64,000 nt of DNA from Pseudomonas capeferrum (GCF_000731675.1 NZ_JMIT01000001.1:1301526-1365525), one strand, 5' to 3'. Shown: positions 50,779 to 58,437, counted from the first letter of the stretch. Numbers and translations are program-made. The notes: generated by a model not told the origin, from the sequence alone.

Positions 50779-52064
50779 TTCGAATCCTCGCTTATGGTGG
50801 ATACCGGAAATCCGTCGAAACCCGCACGTTCTGCCGCCCGCGAGAGAATCCATGAATCCATTGATCTATCACCGGTCAAGCCGTGAACCGACTCGAAACC
50901 CTTCTGATCAAGGTGTGCGTGCCACTTCTCCAGCGCCTCACGCTTGCGGGCCATGACGTCGGACTGGATGTACACCTTCACGTTGTGGCCCATGGCATGG
51001 TTGATCAGTAGCTCGCCCACCAGGTGGTCAACACCCAGGTCAGCCCAGCCGGTGCGGGCCAGCTTGCGTAGGTCGTGGCTGGTCCATTCGCCTTGGCCCA
51101 TGACCGTGAACACAGCAGAGGCCTTCGCTTCACTCATAGGCTTGCCCTGTCGGCCCGGGAACAGGAACTGGCCGTCATATCCCTGGTTGCGCTGGATCTC
51201 GCGGTAAGCCATCAACAGGAAGCGCACCTGGTCGGTCAGTGGCAGTCGGTGCTGAACGCCGGTCTTGGTGTGCTCGGCAGGAATGAACCACTCCCGCTCG
51301 GCCAGGCTGATGTGGTTCCAGCGAGCCAGTCGGGTTTCACCCAGCCGGGTACCGTGGCACAGCATCATCAGGGCCAGTACGCCATGCTGCGGGAGGTTCG
51401 CCAGGGTGCTCTTCATGCGCGACATCAGGTCTTCCAGGTGCACACCGCGCAGCCGCGACGGCTTGACCGTGACCTTGACCTTCGAGAAGTCGCCAAAGCG
51501 AATGCCGGCCATGGGATTGGAGCTGAGCAGGCCGAGCTTGGTGGCCTGCCGGAAGGCCAGTGCCAGCAGCTGGAACACCAGGCGCACGTAGTCGATCGAC
51601 AGCGACTCTTGCAGTGGCCACATCAGTTCGCGATCGAGCAGCGCCTTGTCGATTTGGGCCAGCGGGATTTCGCCCAAGCGAGGCACCAGGTGCTGCTTGA
51701 TAGCCGACGCCGCCGTGCTCTTGCGCTTGCCCGACAGGTTGCGGTCACGGGACATGCGCGCAGCGAACCAGGACAGCAGCTCACCAGTCAGCACCCAGCT
51801 CGATAAGCTCGATCCTTCGCCAGCCTCCAGTCGCAGACGGATATCCGGCAGCGCTGCGGCCACCTTGGCGGCGCTCAGTTCTGGGTACGAGCCGATCAGG
51901 TTCCACTTACCCTTGTGGATCAGGTACCAGGACCCGCGCTCACGGGAACGGTGGAACCGAAAATACAGGCCGTGATTGCCCAGGGCACGCAGGTCGCGCA
52001 CCTGGCCGGCGGCCTGCCGGCGAATCTCTGCATCGCTGATTTTCACAGCGGCGGTGTTGGTCAT
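50775..52064 (-). CDS. Tyrosine recombinase inside the right operon
   Basis: 429 aa. Catalytic pattern: LALMMLCHGTRLGETRLARW (Arg I), WTSHDLRKLARTGWADLGVD (H-x-x-R), LLINHAMGHNVKVYIQSDV (His and Tyr). It is translationally coupled on both sides to replication-recombination genes, far from any attachment site, and is the counterpart of the satellite's 40604-41893. It is unlikely to be the lysogeny integrase, which should lie beyond the right edge. It may resolve replication multimers or act in a conserved process of this phage group. Confidence 0.85.
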   Translation of the reverse strand: MTNTAAVKISDAEIRRQAAGQVRDLRALGNHGLYFRFHRSRERGSWYLIHKGKWNLIGSYPELSAAKVAAALPDIRLRLEAGEGSSLSSWVLTGELLSWFAARMSRDRNLSGKRKSTAASAIKQHLVPRLGEIPLAQIDKALLDRELMWPLQESLSIDYVRLVFQLLALAFRQATKLGLLSSNPMAGIRFGDFSKVKVTVKPSRLRGVHLEDLMSRMKSTLANLPQHGVLALMMLCHGTRLGETRLARWNHISLAEREWFIPAEHTKTGVQHRLPLTDQVRFLLMAYREIQRNQGYDGQFLFPGRQGKPMSEAKASAVFTVMGQGEWTSHDLRKLARTGWADLGVDHLVGELLINHAMGHNVKVYIQSDVMARKREALEKWHAHLDQKGFESVHGLTGDRSMDSWILSRAAERAGFDGFPVSTISEDSK

Positions 52065-52489
52065 GCTGCAACCTCCGTTTTAGGCAGGGCCAGGTACGCC
52101 CTCAGGCACTCCATGGCGTCGAAATACCCCTGACACACAACGGCCAGGTAGCCTTGGTCGTTCAGCCGGCGAATGCACGCTTGCTGGCTGGAGGAGACAG
52201 GCGCCGGGTCAACGGTCGCCTTGAATTCGATGTACAGACCGAAGTACCCGCCTCGGGCCATGGTCAGCACCAGGTCGGGGATGCCGGCCTTCACGCCCTG
52301 GGCCTTGAGTCTCTGCGCCACGCCCTTGTGCCGGTGACCGCCGTTCGGGACGTGGTAGATCAGCTCGAACACCTCGGGATAGCGCAGCTGGATCTCTTCG
52401 AGCAGGGCAGCCTGTTCCTGCCCTTCCCTGTCCACGGGCTTGGCTCGGGAAACCTTGGTCTTGTACGGGCGAAGGGCGGGAGCATTCAT
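52061..52489 (-). CDS. VRR-NUC domain nuclease
   Basis: 142 aa. Core: EQAALLEEIQLRYPEVFELI, HVPNGGHRHKGVAQRLKAQG, VKAGIPDLVLTMARGGYFGL and YIEFKATVDPAPVSSSQQ: the G-x-P-D...E-x-K pattern of VRR-NUC nucleases. In this nin-like position such enzymes replace Rap/RusA as Holliday-junction or flap nucleases in phage recombination. Confidence 0.85.
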   Translation of the reverse strand: MNAPALRPYKTKVSRAKPVDREGQEQAALLEEIQLRYPEVFELIYHVPNGGHRHKGVAQRLKAQGVKAGIPDLVLTMARGGYFGLYIEFKATVDPAPVSSSQQACIRRLNDQGYLAVVCQGYFDAMECLRAYLALPKTEVAA

Positions 52490-52782
52490 GCGACCAGAAC
52501 CCCCTCGCTGATCAGTTGAGCCTGCGTCCGCATCACGCCTTCGGCGTGGCACTGGCGGGCAGTGCTACGGTCGATTTGCCGGCTACGGCCGTCACAGGCG
52601 TCATGGCAGGCGCTGCAGGCCCAAGCGCCCTGCAGGTCGTTCGGTTTGCGACCCACGCCGCAGGTGCCGGCCATGCGGTAGTGCGCCAGAACGGTGGTTT
52701 CCGGGTTGCCGTTGCACACGCCCGGGATGCGCACTTGGCACTCCCGGCCACGGGCGGCCTTGGTCAGTTTTGTTTGGCGCAC
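52486..52782 (-). CDS. DUF1364/YbcO-like nuclease
   Basis: 98 aa. MRQTKLTKAARGRECQVRIP, then GVCNGNPETTVLAHYRMAGT, GVGRKPNDLQGAWACSACHD: the Cys/His-rich HNH-like family found in lambdoid nin regions (YbcO). It precedes the VRR-NUC gene with a 4-base overlap. Confidence 0.85.
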   Translation of the reverse strand: MRQTKLTKAARGRECQVRIPGVCNGNPETTVLAHYRMAGTCGVGRKPNDLQGAWACSACHDACDGRSRQIDRSTARQCHAEGVMRTQAQLISEGVLVA

Positions 52783-52806
52783 AAGATCGCCTCCTTGCTG
52801 GTTTAT

Positions 52807-53493
52807 TTATCGGCGCCCCGCCAAGCGGGCACGCATGGCGGCTAGGGCAGAGTTTCCGACTTGCGGGGTGCTGCGTGCGGCAACCTCTGCGGGAAGGGCT
52901 AGTGGCATCTTCTGCAGCGGCTCCCCAGCCATCAGCCGACGAACCGCAATGCTGTAGTTGCGCTCGAACAGCTTCGAACTGGCATCGGACGGCAGCTTGT
53001 TAAGGTTCTCGAAGCCGCATTCCTTGGCCGCGTGCCAGATCGCGTCGTGACTCCACTTGCCCCGGCCAGCCATCGCTGGATGGGCATTGCGAGTTGCTTC
53101 GCGGAAAGCGGCCGCCAAGGCCGGCAGACCGAGCATCTCTGGTGACGGCTGGCACCACTGGATAAACTCACCGGGCGGCGGGATGAACGGCGCCCCCGAC
53201 TGGCGGCAGCGCATCAGCCCAAACTGCAACTGCTCGGGCTTGCAGATTCCAGCCTCCAGAAACGCGGTAAGCCATTGCTGCTTGGACGCGTTGTAGGTGG
53301 CCTGGTCTGGCCAAGCCTGCTTCCAGGCGGTGCAGATCGAGCGCAGATCGCGGAACAGGTCGTTGATCACCTCCGCAGTCTTCCGATTGAGTTCGGCCTT
53401 CACGTCATCGGGCAGCTCATATCCAGTAGGGATGTGCTGGCCGGACTGGACCTTGGCCCATAGGCCATGAGTGACAACTGCGACTGGGTTCAT
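52807..53493 (-). CDS. Replication protein P-like helicase loader
   Basis: About 228 aa from MNPVAVVTHGLWAKVQ. The lambda-P-like segments are VINDLFRDLRSICTAWKQAW, LTAFLEAGICKPEQLQFGLM and IPPPGEFIQWCQP. It would bring host DnaB to the phage origin. The start overlaps the stop of the O-like gene as ATGA; an upstream frame of 45 codons is not used. Confidence 0.85.
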   Translation of the reverse strand: MNPVAVVTHGLWAKVQSGQHIPTGYELPDDVKAELNRKTAEVINDLFRDLRSICTAWKQAWPDQATYNASKQQWLTAFLEAGICKPEQLQFGLMRCRQSGAPFIPPPGEFIQWCQPSPEMLGLPALAAAFREATRNAHPAMAGRGKWSHDAIWHAAKECGFENLNKLPSDASSKLFERNYSIAVRRLMAGEPLQKMPLALPAEVAARSTPQVGNSALAAMRARLAGRR

Positions 53494-54218
53494 TGGGCGC
53501 TTCCTTGCTCGATCCACGACGTATCGCTGTCGTCGAGCTGCTGGCCACCAGATCCTGCCCGCAGAGGAACGACCTTCGCAGCATTCGCAAGGTCGCGCTT
53601 TCTCCAGCCGACCAGATCGGCGATCCACTGACTCTCGGTCTTTGCCAGCCCCTTCGCGTCGTGATGGACGACAAAGCCCGAAATGGCCTTTTCCGAGAAC
53701 TCCTCGACGGCTACCCCGGAGCGCTTGGCGTAAGCCTCAAGCTGAGCCTGGTCAGGGGTCCAATCGAGGAACATCGCGAACGGCTCGCGCGGAGAGTGTG
53801 TATTACTTCCCTTCCCTTCCCTTCCGGGGGTGAGGCCTCGATCACCGCTAGACGAGCCTTCGCCGACTTCTCGGCGAGAGCTCGGCGAAGGCTCAACGAA
53901 TTCAGGGTGCTTTACGGTAGGTCTGTCGATCTTCTGGTGGTGCCATCCGTTGACGTGCAGATACTGCTTCGATGCCGCCTCGTAGATGGTAATGAGTCGG
54001 TTCGTTACCAGCTCAGTGAGAAGGCCTTCCACCGCAAGCGCAGTGATGTCGTCACCAGGGAAAACGAGAGCTTTGATGGTCTTCGGGGACATCGGATGGT
54101 TGCCTGCGTCGTCGCAGAAGTTCCAGATCCCGATGAACAGGAGTCGAGCCATCGCCGAGCACTCCATGACCTGTTCACTGGTCCAGAACTCAGGCTTGAT
54201 GGTGCGGATTCGAGCCAT
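53490..54218 (-). CDS. Replication initiator O-like / DnaT-type protein
   Basis: 242 aa. Residues ~1-95 are the winged-helix initiator domain (MARIRTIKPEFWTSEQVMEC, GIWNFCDDAGNHPMSPKTIK, LVTNRLITIYEAASKQYLHV, NGWHHQKIDRPTVKHPEF). A low-complexity linker follows. Residues ~145-215 are a DnaT-like C-terminal domain (DWTPDQAQLEAYAKRSGV, AISGFVVHHDAKGLAKTESQ, WIADLVGWRKRDL). The linker DNA carries repeats and a strong dyad, a likely origin. Confidence 0.87.
   Translation of the reverse strand: MARIRTIKPEFWTSEQVMECSAMARLLFIGIWNFCDDAGNHPMSPKTIKALVFPGDDITALAVEGLLTELVTNRLITIYEAASKQYLHVNGWHHQKIDRPTVKHPEFVEPSPSSRREVGEGSSSGDRGLTPGREGKGSNTHSPREPFAMFLDWTPDQAQLEAYAKRSGVAVEEFSEKAISGFVVHHDAKGLAKTESQWIADLVGWRKRDLANAAKVVPLRAGSGGQQLDDSDTSWIEQGSAQ
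53805..53894. other. Possible replication origin inside the O-like gene
   Basis: Four tandem CTTCC-type units (53805-53825) are followed by a perfect 13-bp inverted repeat (GAGCCTTCGCCGA at 53854-53866, complement at 53882-53894). The spacer contains another small dyad TCTCG-G-CGAGA. It falls in the interdomain linker, as lambda ori does. Confidence 0.5.
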
Positions 54219-54296
54219 TACGAACGCCCTCCATGACTGGCAGCCTGACGCGTCAGATTCGGCGAAATGCCAAAACCTGACGTGGAAAGCGTGGTA

Positions 54297-54374
54297 TTGC
54301 CTGCATCGGCCATGCGGTGCATAATCGACCTCGATGTTGTTTCAAGAAGACCGCCCTGCCAGGCGGTTTTTTTT
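54297..54374 (+). ncRNA. OOP-like antisense small RNA with its promoter
   Basis: Promoter TTGCCT (54297-54302), 17 bases, CATAAT (54320-54325). The transcript would start near 54332 and end at an intrinsic terminator: ACCGCC/GGCGGT stem (54350-54367) plus eight Ts (to 54374). It opposes the cro-O-P operon and lies between cro and the O-like gene, exactly where lambda has OOP RNA. Length about 43 nt. Confidence 0.55.
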
Positions 54375-54463
54375 CGTCCGCTGATTGGCTACTGGATGCC
54401 TGAACAGCTGGACCACCCCACTACTGGCGCAAGGCCAGGTCACGCATACTTCATCTCACAAGT

Positions 54464-54667
54464 TCATCCGGCGGCTTGCTCACTCCCCGGCACGTCTTGG
54501 CGTTTAGCGATCAGCAACCCGCCAGACTCCTTTTCGAGGACGCACTGCATGGGGTATGAAAATCCGCCGGATGTCCTGCATTGAGAAACCCGGCTTCCGC
54601 TGACACCCAGCGCGTCGCCGATGGCCTTCCCTGACCCGAAAAACTTCAGGGCCTCGTCAAATGTCAT
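54464..54667 (-). CDS. cro: Cro-like repressor
   Basis: 67 aa after AGGAGGAG. MTFDEALKFFGSGKAIGDAL continues GVSGSRVSQCRTSGG, a helix-turn-helix of Cro/YdaS size, with a basic-hydrophobic tail. It is divergent from cI across the operators and is the first gene of the right operon. Its promoter is TTGCCA (54722-54717), 17 bases, TAAACT (54699-54694) on the minus strand. Confidence 0.82.
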   Translation of the reverse strand: MTFDEALKFFGSGKAIGDALGVSGSRVSQCRTSGGFSYPMQCVLEKESGGLLIAKRQDVPGSEQAAG

Positions 54668-54693
54668 GGCTTTGCTCCTCCTGTTTGCGGCCA

Positions 54694-54756
54694 GTTTAGA
54701 AAGATTAACAACCTATGGCAAGTTATCTAAACATCGAAATGTTTAGAATCCTAAAC
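54694..54756. promoter_or_regulatory. Right operator region with three repressor sites (OR)
   Basis: The sites are GTTTAGAAAGATTAAC (54694-54709), GGCAAGTTATCTAAAC (54717-54732) and GTTTAGAATCCTAAAC (54741-54756). Centres are 23 and 24 bp apart, as in lambda OR. The first two overlap the -10 and -35 of the cro promoter. The third overlaps TAGAAT (54744-54749), the -10 for cI. Confidence 0.8.
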
Positions 54757-55407
54757 ATGGAATTCAAAGACAGAATGAAGTCGCGGATGGAGGCCCTTGG
54801 CCTGCGCGCGACAGACATAAGCGAGCGCCTAAAGGTCTCTCGTGCCACCGTTACGTTCTGGCTGAACGGGACAAACGGCGCGAAAGGGAAAAACCTGCTG
54901 TCTCTTGCGGAGCTGCTGGGATGCTCAGCAACTTGGCTTGAGACAGGGAAAGGCCAAGAACCTGGGCCTGGCTCCAACGTTGAGCCGGCATTTCGCCCAT
55001 TCAAGAAAGCGATCAGCTATCCAGTAATCAGCTGGGTTGCCGCCGGCCAAAGGGCTGAGTCGCCTGATCAATATGTTGGTGGTGCTGGATTGTATTTCGA
55101 GTCTGACCAGAGCGCGGGCGAACACGGATACTGGCTTGAAGTGAAGGGCAATTCGATGGTGTCGAGCTCAAGCCCGAGCTTCCTTCCAGGAACCTACGTA
55201 CTTGTTCAGCCCGAAGGGTTTGATCTGGTGAGCGGCAAGTACTACATCGCCCGGCACCGCGACGGCGAAACCACGTTCAAGCAGTATGTCTACGATGCAG
55301 GAAAAGAATACCTGGCCCCGCTCAATCCGGCCTTCGAGACCGTTCAGGTTAAAGACGATTGGGAGTTCATCGGTCGCGTGATCGACGTGAAAGTCACCGG
55401 GCTCTGA
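54757..55407 (+). CDS. cI: CI-type repressor, LexA-like self-cleaving
   Basis: 216 aa from MEFKDRMKSRMEALG. The helix-turn-helix is LRATDISERLKVSRATVTFW; an acidic linker follows. The S24 peptidase domain has VISWVAAGQRAES (Ala-Gly cleavage bond), WLEVKGNSMVSSSSPSFLPG (Ser nucleophile) and GKYYIARHRDGETTFKQYVY (Lys). It keeps the prophage silent and is inactivated by RecA. No ribosome site precedes the ATG and the -10 TAGAAT ends 7 bases before it, so the message is probably leaderless, like lambda cI from PRM. A start at 54715 would code across the operators and is rejected. Confidence 0.88.
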   Translation: MEFKDRMKSRMEALGLRATDISERLKVSRATVTFWLNGTNGAKGKNLLSLAELLGCSATWLETGKGQEPGPGSNVEPAFRPFKKAISYPVISWVAAGQRAESPDQYVGGAGLYFESDQSAGEHGYWLEVKGNSMVSSSSPSFLPGTYVLVQPEGFDLVSGKYYIARHRDGETTFKQYVYDAGKEYLAPLNPAFETVQVKDDWEFIGRVIDVKVTGL

Positions 55408-55426
55408 CCCATCCGACTCGCATCAA

Positions 55427-55450
55427 GCCCGCCTTTGTGCGGGCTTTTTT
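55427..55450 (+). terminator. Intrinsic terminator of cI
   Basis: GCCCGC/GCGGGC stem, 6-base loop, followed by TTTTTT. Confidence 0.88.
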
Positions 55451-55606
55451 GTGCTCCGACGTTGTACATGTGCGAAAAGTTTACACACCAGCCAGTTGTT
55501 TTCGCCTTGCCAACTAGAAAGCCCTTCGGCAGCCCAATAAATCAACAGCTTGCGAGAATCTATCTGCTTGATTTCTTGACAGGTGACTTTTTATACGCCG
55601 CTGATA

Positions 55607-55622
55607 CTGTATGTACATACAG
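55607..55622. promoter_or_regulatory. Perfect LexA box upstream of 55643-55894
   Basis: CTGTATGTACATACAG is a perfect 16-bp palindrome matching the SOS operator. A TTGACA (55576-55581) lies upstream. Confidence 0.88.
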
Positions 55623-55642
55623 CTATTGCAAGGAGGTAACAG

Positions 55643-55894
55643 ATGGCCAGAGCAAAAACCGCGACACCACCAGCCCCTACGACGTATGACCTCATAGGCT
55701 TCAGGCTGCAGAAAATCATCAATTCGCCGGAGGCGCAGAGAGAGAAAGCCGTTGTCCTTTCCAAGCTTCCAGAAGAATCGGATACCGACTGGGATCAAGT
55801 GGTCAGCGACATTTCAGAAGTCGACAACGTTACGGTTGGAAATCTGGCCGATGGCAGTATCAAGGTTCAATGGGTAGTCCCGTTCGAAGGCTGA
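55643..55894 (+). CDS. LexA-controlled small protein next to cI, 83 aa
   Basis: The ATG follows AAGGAGGTAACAG and is 20 bases after the LexA palindrome. The protein is acidic in its second half (ESDTDWDQVVSDISEVDNVT) with a basic, Pro-rich start. No domain recognised. SOS control and position beside cI make it a candidate antirepressor or induction timer, by analogy with LexA-controlled antirepressors of Salmonella prophages. This is inference. Confidence 0.7.
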   Translation: MARAKTATPPAPTTYDLIGFRLQKIINSPEAQREKAVVLSKLPEESDTDWDQVVSDISEVDNVTVGNLADGSIKVQWVVPFEG

Positions 55895-55974
55895 TTTAAC
55901 CCCTCCTCCCCCCCTCGAAAGCCTGCGCAAGCGCGGGCTTCCCGCTTCGCTCCCCATCCCCCTCAAAAATTCTT

Positions 55975-56026
55975 GTTAAGTTTTCTTAAAATATTCCTTG
56001 ACCATTTTTGTTAAGTTTTCTAAATT
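55975..56026 (+). promoter_or_regulatory. Left operator/promoter (OL/PL)
   Basis: Operators GTTAAGTTTTCTTAAA (55975-55990) and GTTAAGTTTTCTAAAT (56010-56025) match the OR pattern GTT(T/A)AG-N4-CTAAAC. Promoter TTGACC (55998-56003), 17 bases, TAAATT (56021-56026) is overlapped by the second site and faces the plus-strand early genes. Confidence 0.72.
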
Positions 56027-56035
56027 TCGCTTAAC

Positions 56036-56525
56036 GGCGAGCCTGCAGCGGTTCGCCGGGGCTACCAGGCCACCGCTCTTTACACAACTCGACCGATTCA
56101 AGCTCCTGCCGGGAAAGGCGTTAGCGAATCCACATAGCCATGCGGCTCCCTGGGATTGGCCGTATCGACCTCGGTAAGCGGGAGCGGCAACACGAATCTT
56201 CGAATTAGCGCCCCGAGCTTCGGCATTGAGGGGCGCCGGACCTCATGCACCCTGCCCCAATCAATCGGGCACACAGAGCTGCAGCGTGCATGTTGTAAGG
56301 ACCTGCGATCCATGGCGAACAGGCACTGATTGCCGCCATGAGGAGGAAGCTCGAAGCCCACACCGACGAAGACCGGCCAGCCCTGCAATCAGCGGCGGGT
56401 AGCGGGCCAGCACCGCTGACGTAGTACCCCGGCCTGTCGCCAGTAGCGAGGCCGGGATTCACAGACGATTCCCCGATGCGCCTCAAGTGGAGCGCATCAG
56501 GGGGAATCCACTGGAGGAACATGCG
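56036..56525. other. Early leader region, no certain gene
   Basis: 490 bases between the left promoter and the first early gene. A minus-strand frame (56098-56388) exists without ribosome site or domain and is not accepted. A leader of this length could hold an antitermination (nut-like) site; no clear boxA/boxB was identified. Confidence 0.4.
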
Positions 56526-56714
56526 ATGAACCAACCTGCAACAGAGCCCGTGAAATGCGCCAGATGCCACCTGCCGGTGGACAAGCCGATCTACGTAACC
56601 ATCCACTTCATTGGCTTCGACCGCCAGTCCGGCAAGCGGGAGGCCATGAGCGAAAGCCTGCCCTTCTGCAGCGAAGAGCACGCCAGCCAAGAGCAAATGA
56701 GTCGCGAGAGTTGA
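56526..56714 (+). CDS. Small zinc-binding-type early protein, 62 aa
   Basis: Start after CTGGAGGAACATGCG. Two Cys pairs and His: VKCARCHLPVDKPI and LPFCSEEHASQEQ (C-x2-C ... C-x3-H) suggest one zinc site. First gene of the left operon. Function unknown. Confidence 0.65.
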   Translation: MNQPATEPVKCARCHLPVDKPIYVTIHFIGFDRQSGKREAMSESLPFCSEEHASQEQMSRES

Positions 56715-56768
56715 CGATTTCACTGGCTGGCCTTGGCGACAGGCTACATCGTCATAAAGCTCACCCCC

Positions 56769-56810
56769 GTTAACCTTAAGGCTATTAAAACCTACCATCG
56801 TTAACCTTAA
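56769..56810. repeat. Direct repeat GTTAACCTTAA, two copies 31 bp apart
   Basis: Copies at 56769-56779 and 56800-56810, on the same face of the helix (three turns). They lie between the zinc-protein gene and the large hairpin, upstream of the ParB-like gene. Confidence 0.65.
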
Positions 56811-56819
56811 TTCGACTGA

Positions 56820-56883
56820 ATTGGTCGTGACGTTCGCTCTCCCCGGGTCCGGGAGGTACACGGCAGCGAGCGTCACGACCAAT
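56820..56883. repeat. 19-bp-arm hairpin upstream of the ParB-like gene
   Basis: The left arm (56820-56838, starting ATTGGTCGTGACG) and right arm (56865-56883, ending CGTCACGACCAAT) pair over 19 bases with one mismatch. The 26-base loop contains a small GC-rich hairpin. No U-run follows. It ends 24 bases before the ParB-like start. Confidence 0.75.
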
Positions 56884-56907
56884 GCAGCCCAACGGAAGTG
56901 AATTGCA

Positions 56908-57759
56908 ATGGCAAAGTCATTCAAACAGATGATCAAGGATGGCGAGGTTCGGCGCGCCGACGCTATGAAGGTGCAGCTGGAAGACCTTCACGAAGAACCA
57001 GGCTTTAACCTTCGAACCGAAGGCGATGCCCTGGAGTCGAGCATCGACCTGCTAGCGGAGTTCATAGCCGGCGGCGGTCAAATTCCACCGCTAGAAGTCC
57101 GGCCACGGGCAGAAGGTGGTGTGTGGGTTGTCGATGGCCACCGTCGACGCCGCGCGCTGCTCAAGTTGGACAACGCGGGTCGTTTACCACGAACGCCGAG
57201 CAAAGCTAACCCGGCAATCTTGGAGGCGTGGATCCCAGTTAACTCGTTCGAAGGCAGCGATGCAGATCGAGTTGCGAGGATTATCACTAGCCAGGAGAAC
57301 GAGAAGCTGTCTCCGCTTGAGCTCGCCGAAGGTTACAAGCGACTGAAGGCATTCGGCTGGACTCCTGAGCAGATAGCCAAGAAGGTCGGCAAGACCCGTC
57401 AGCATGTCGAGCAGGTGCTCACCGTGGGAAACGCGAACACCGATGTACAGAACCTGGTAGCCGCCGGCCACGTTTCAGCTACGACAGCTGCACAGGTTGT
57501 TCGAGAACATGGCGACGGCGCAGGGCAAGTACTGGGCGCCGAGCTGGAAAAGGCCCAGGCGAGCGGTAAAAAACGAATAACCGCCGGATCTATGAAGGGC
57601 CCATCGATACCGAAGCCCAGGCTTGAAGCAGTGCACTCCGCATCACGCAATCTAATTGCATCACTGAACTCGATTGATGAGGACAGCCACTCCCTCACCA
57701 TTCCAACTGCGCTTGTCCTGCAACTGCGCGAAGCCCTGGACGGCGCCAAACCGAGATAG
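56908..57759 (+). CDS. ParB/Spo0J-like protein
   Basis: 283 aa. The N-terminal ParB domain shows FNLRTEGDALESSIDLLAEF, IPPLEVRPRAEGGVWVVDGH and RRRRALLK (the G-H-R-R-x2-A box), then IITSQENEKLSPLELAEGYK. The helix-turn-helix is WTPEQIAKKVGKTRQHVEQV. The C-terminal part is helical. No ParA gene is adjacent, so a segregation role is doubtful; phage ParB-like proteins often act as regulators or nucleases. Confidence 0.85.
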   Translation: MAKSFKQMIKDGEVRRADAMKVQLEDLHEEPGFNLRTEGDALESSIDLLAEFIAGGGQIPPLEVRPRAEGGVWVVDGHRRRRALLKLDNAGRLPRTPSKANPAILEAWIPVNSFEGSDADRVARIITSQENEKLSPLELAEGYKRLKAFGWTPEQIAKKVGKTRQHVEQVLTVGNANTDVQNLVAAGHVSATTAAQVVREHGDGAGQVLGAELEKAQASGKKRITAGSMKGPSIPKPRLEAVHSASRNLIASLNSIDEDSHSLTIPTALVLQLREALDGAKPR

Positions 57760-57765
57760 CACCTC

Positions 57766-58149
57766 ATGGACACGATCACTTGCGGCTCATGGATAGGCCA
57801 TCTTGGCCGAGGCCTGGCGCCTCGCGAATTGCAATGCATCCTCGACGTCGCCCAGGGCTCCACCACCAAGGAAATCGCCAGGCACTTCGGAATCAGCGAA
57901 AGCGGTGTCGAGAAGCGTATCGGCGACGCCATGCTGAAGCTCGGCGTTGCCCGCCGCGCCGCAGCCGTGGCGGAAGCCATGCGCCGCCAGATCATCAGCC
58001 CGCTCTGCATCTTGCTGGTTGGCCTCATGGCCATGCACGCGGCGATCAACGACAGCGACCCCATGCGCCGCGACCGCCGCGCACCGGAGCGCCGCACCGC
58101 CCAAGTTCGAATCGTTCGCAAGGCCGAGTCCTTCGAATACCCCGCCTGA
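57766..58149 (+). CDS. LuxR-type HTH protein with membrane segment
   Basis: 127 aa. The HTH of the LuxR/GerE class is clear (LAPRELQCILDVAQGSTTKE, IARHFGISESGVEKRIGDAM, LKLGVARRAAAVAEAM). A hydrophobic segment follows (IISPLCILLVGLMAMHAAI), then a basic tail. There is no receiver or ligand domain. Six bases after the ParB-like gene, so co-transcribed. Confidence 0.8.
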   Translation: MDTITCGSWIGHLGRGLAPRELQCILDVAQGSTTKEIARHFGISESGVEKRIGDAMLKLGVARRAAAVAEAMRRQIISPLCILLVGLMAMHAAINDSDPMRRDRRAPERRTAQVRIVRKAESFEYPA

Positions 58150-58167
58150 CCCACCCGAGGATCACCC

Positions 58168-58437
58168 ATGCAGACAGCAATGCACCCTGCTTTCGAGCAG
58201 AAGCTTGCCGTGCTCGCGGCCCTGCTCGAGCGCAGTAAGTCAGTGAGGGCCGAGGCGCACGCCAAGGTCAACCAGCCCGCACCGCGCTACCAGGCATCGG
58301 GCAAGGACGGGAAATGGGATGTGGTGGAGATCTCCACCGGCGCCGTTCAGGGCTACGCCTTCACCTATCGGGCCGTAATGCGCTTCGTTGATGCGATGGA
58401 GGCAGGTGCGGCGAGCAAGGGAGGCGGACTTCAATGA
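58168..58437 (+). CDS. Hypothetical early protein, 89 aa
   Basis: Helical N-terminus (FEQKLAVLAALLERSKSVRA) and a folded-looking WDVVEISTGAVQGYAFTYRA segment. Eighteen bases after the LuxR-type gene; overlaps the next gene by 4. No domain recognised. Confidence 0.6.
   Translation: MQTAMHPAFEQKLAVLAALLERSKSVRAEAHAKVNQPAPRYQASGKDGKWDVVEISTGAVQGYAFTYRAVMRFVDAMEAGAASKGGGLQ

Noticed and set aside
54715..54756. cI start at MASYLNIEMF
   Set aside because: It would translate the operator DNA, has no ribosome site, and the family start fits MEFKDRM at 54757.
56098..56388. Minus-strand ORF in the early leader
   Set aside because: No ribosome site, no recognisable domain and opposite to the early promoter; left as non-coding with low certainty.
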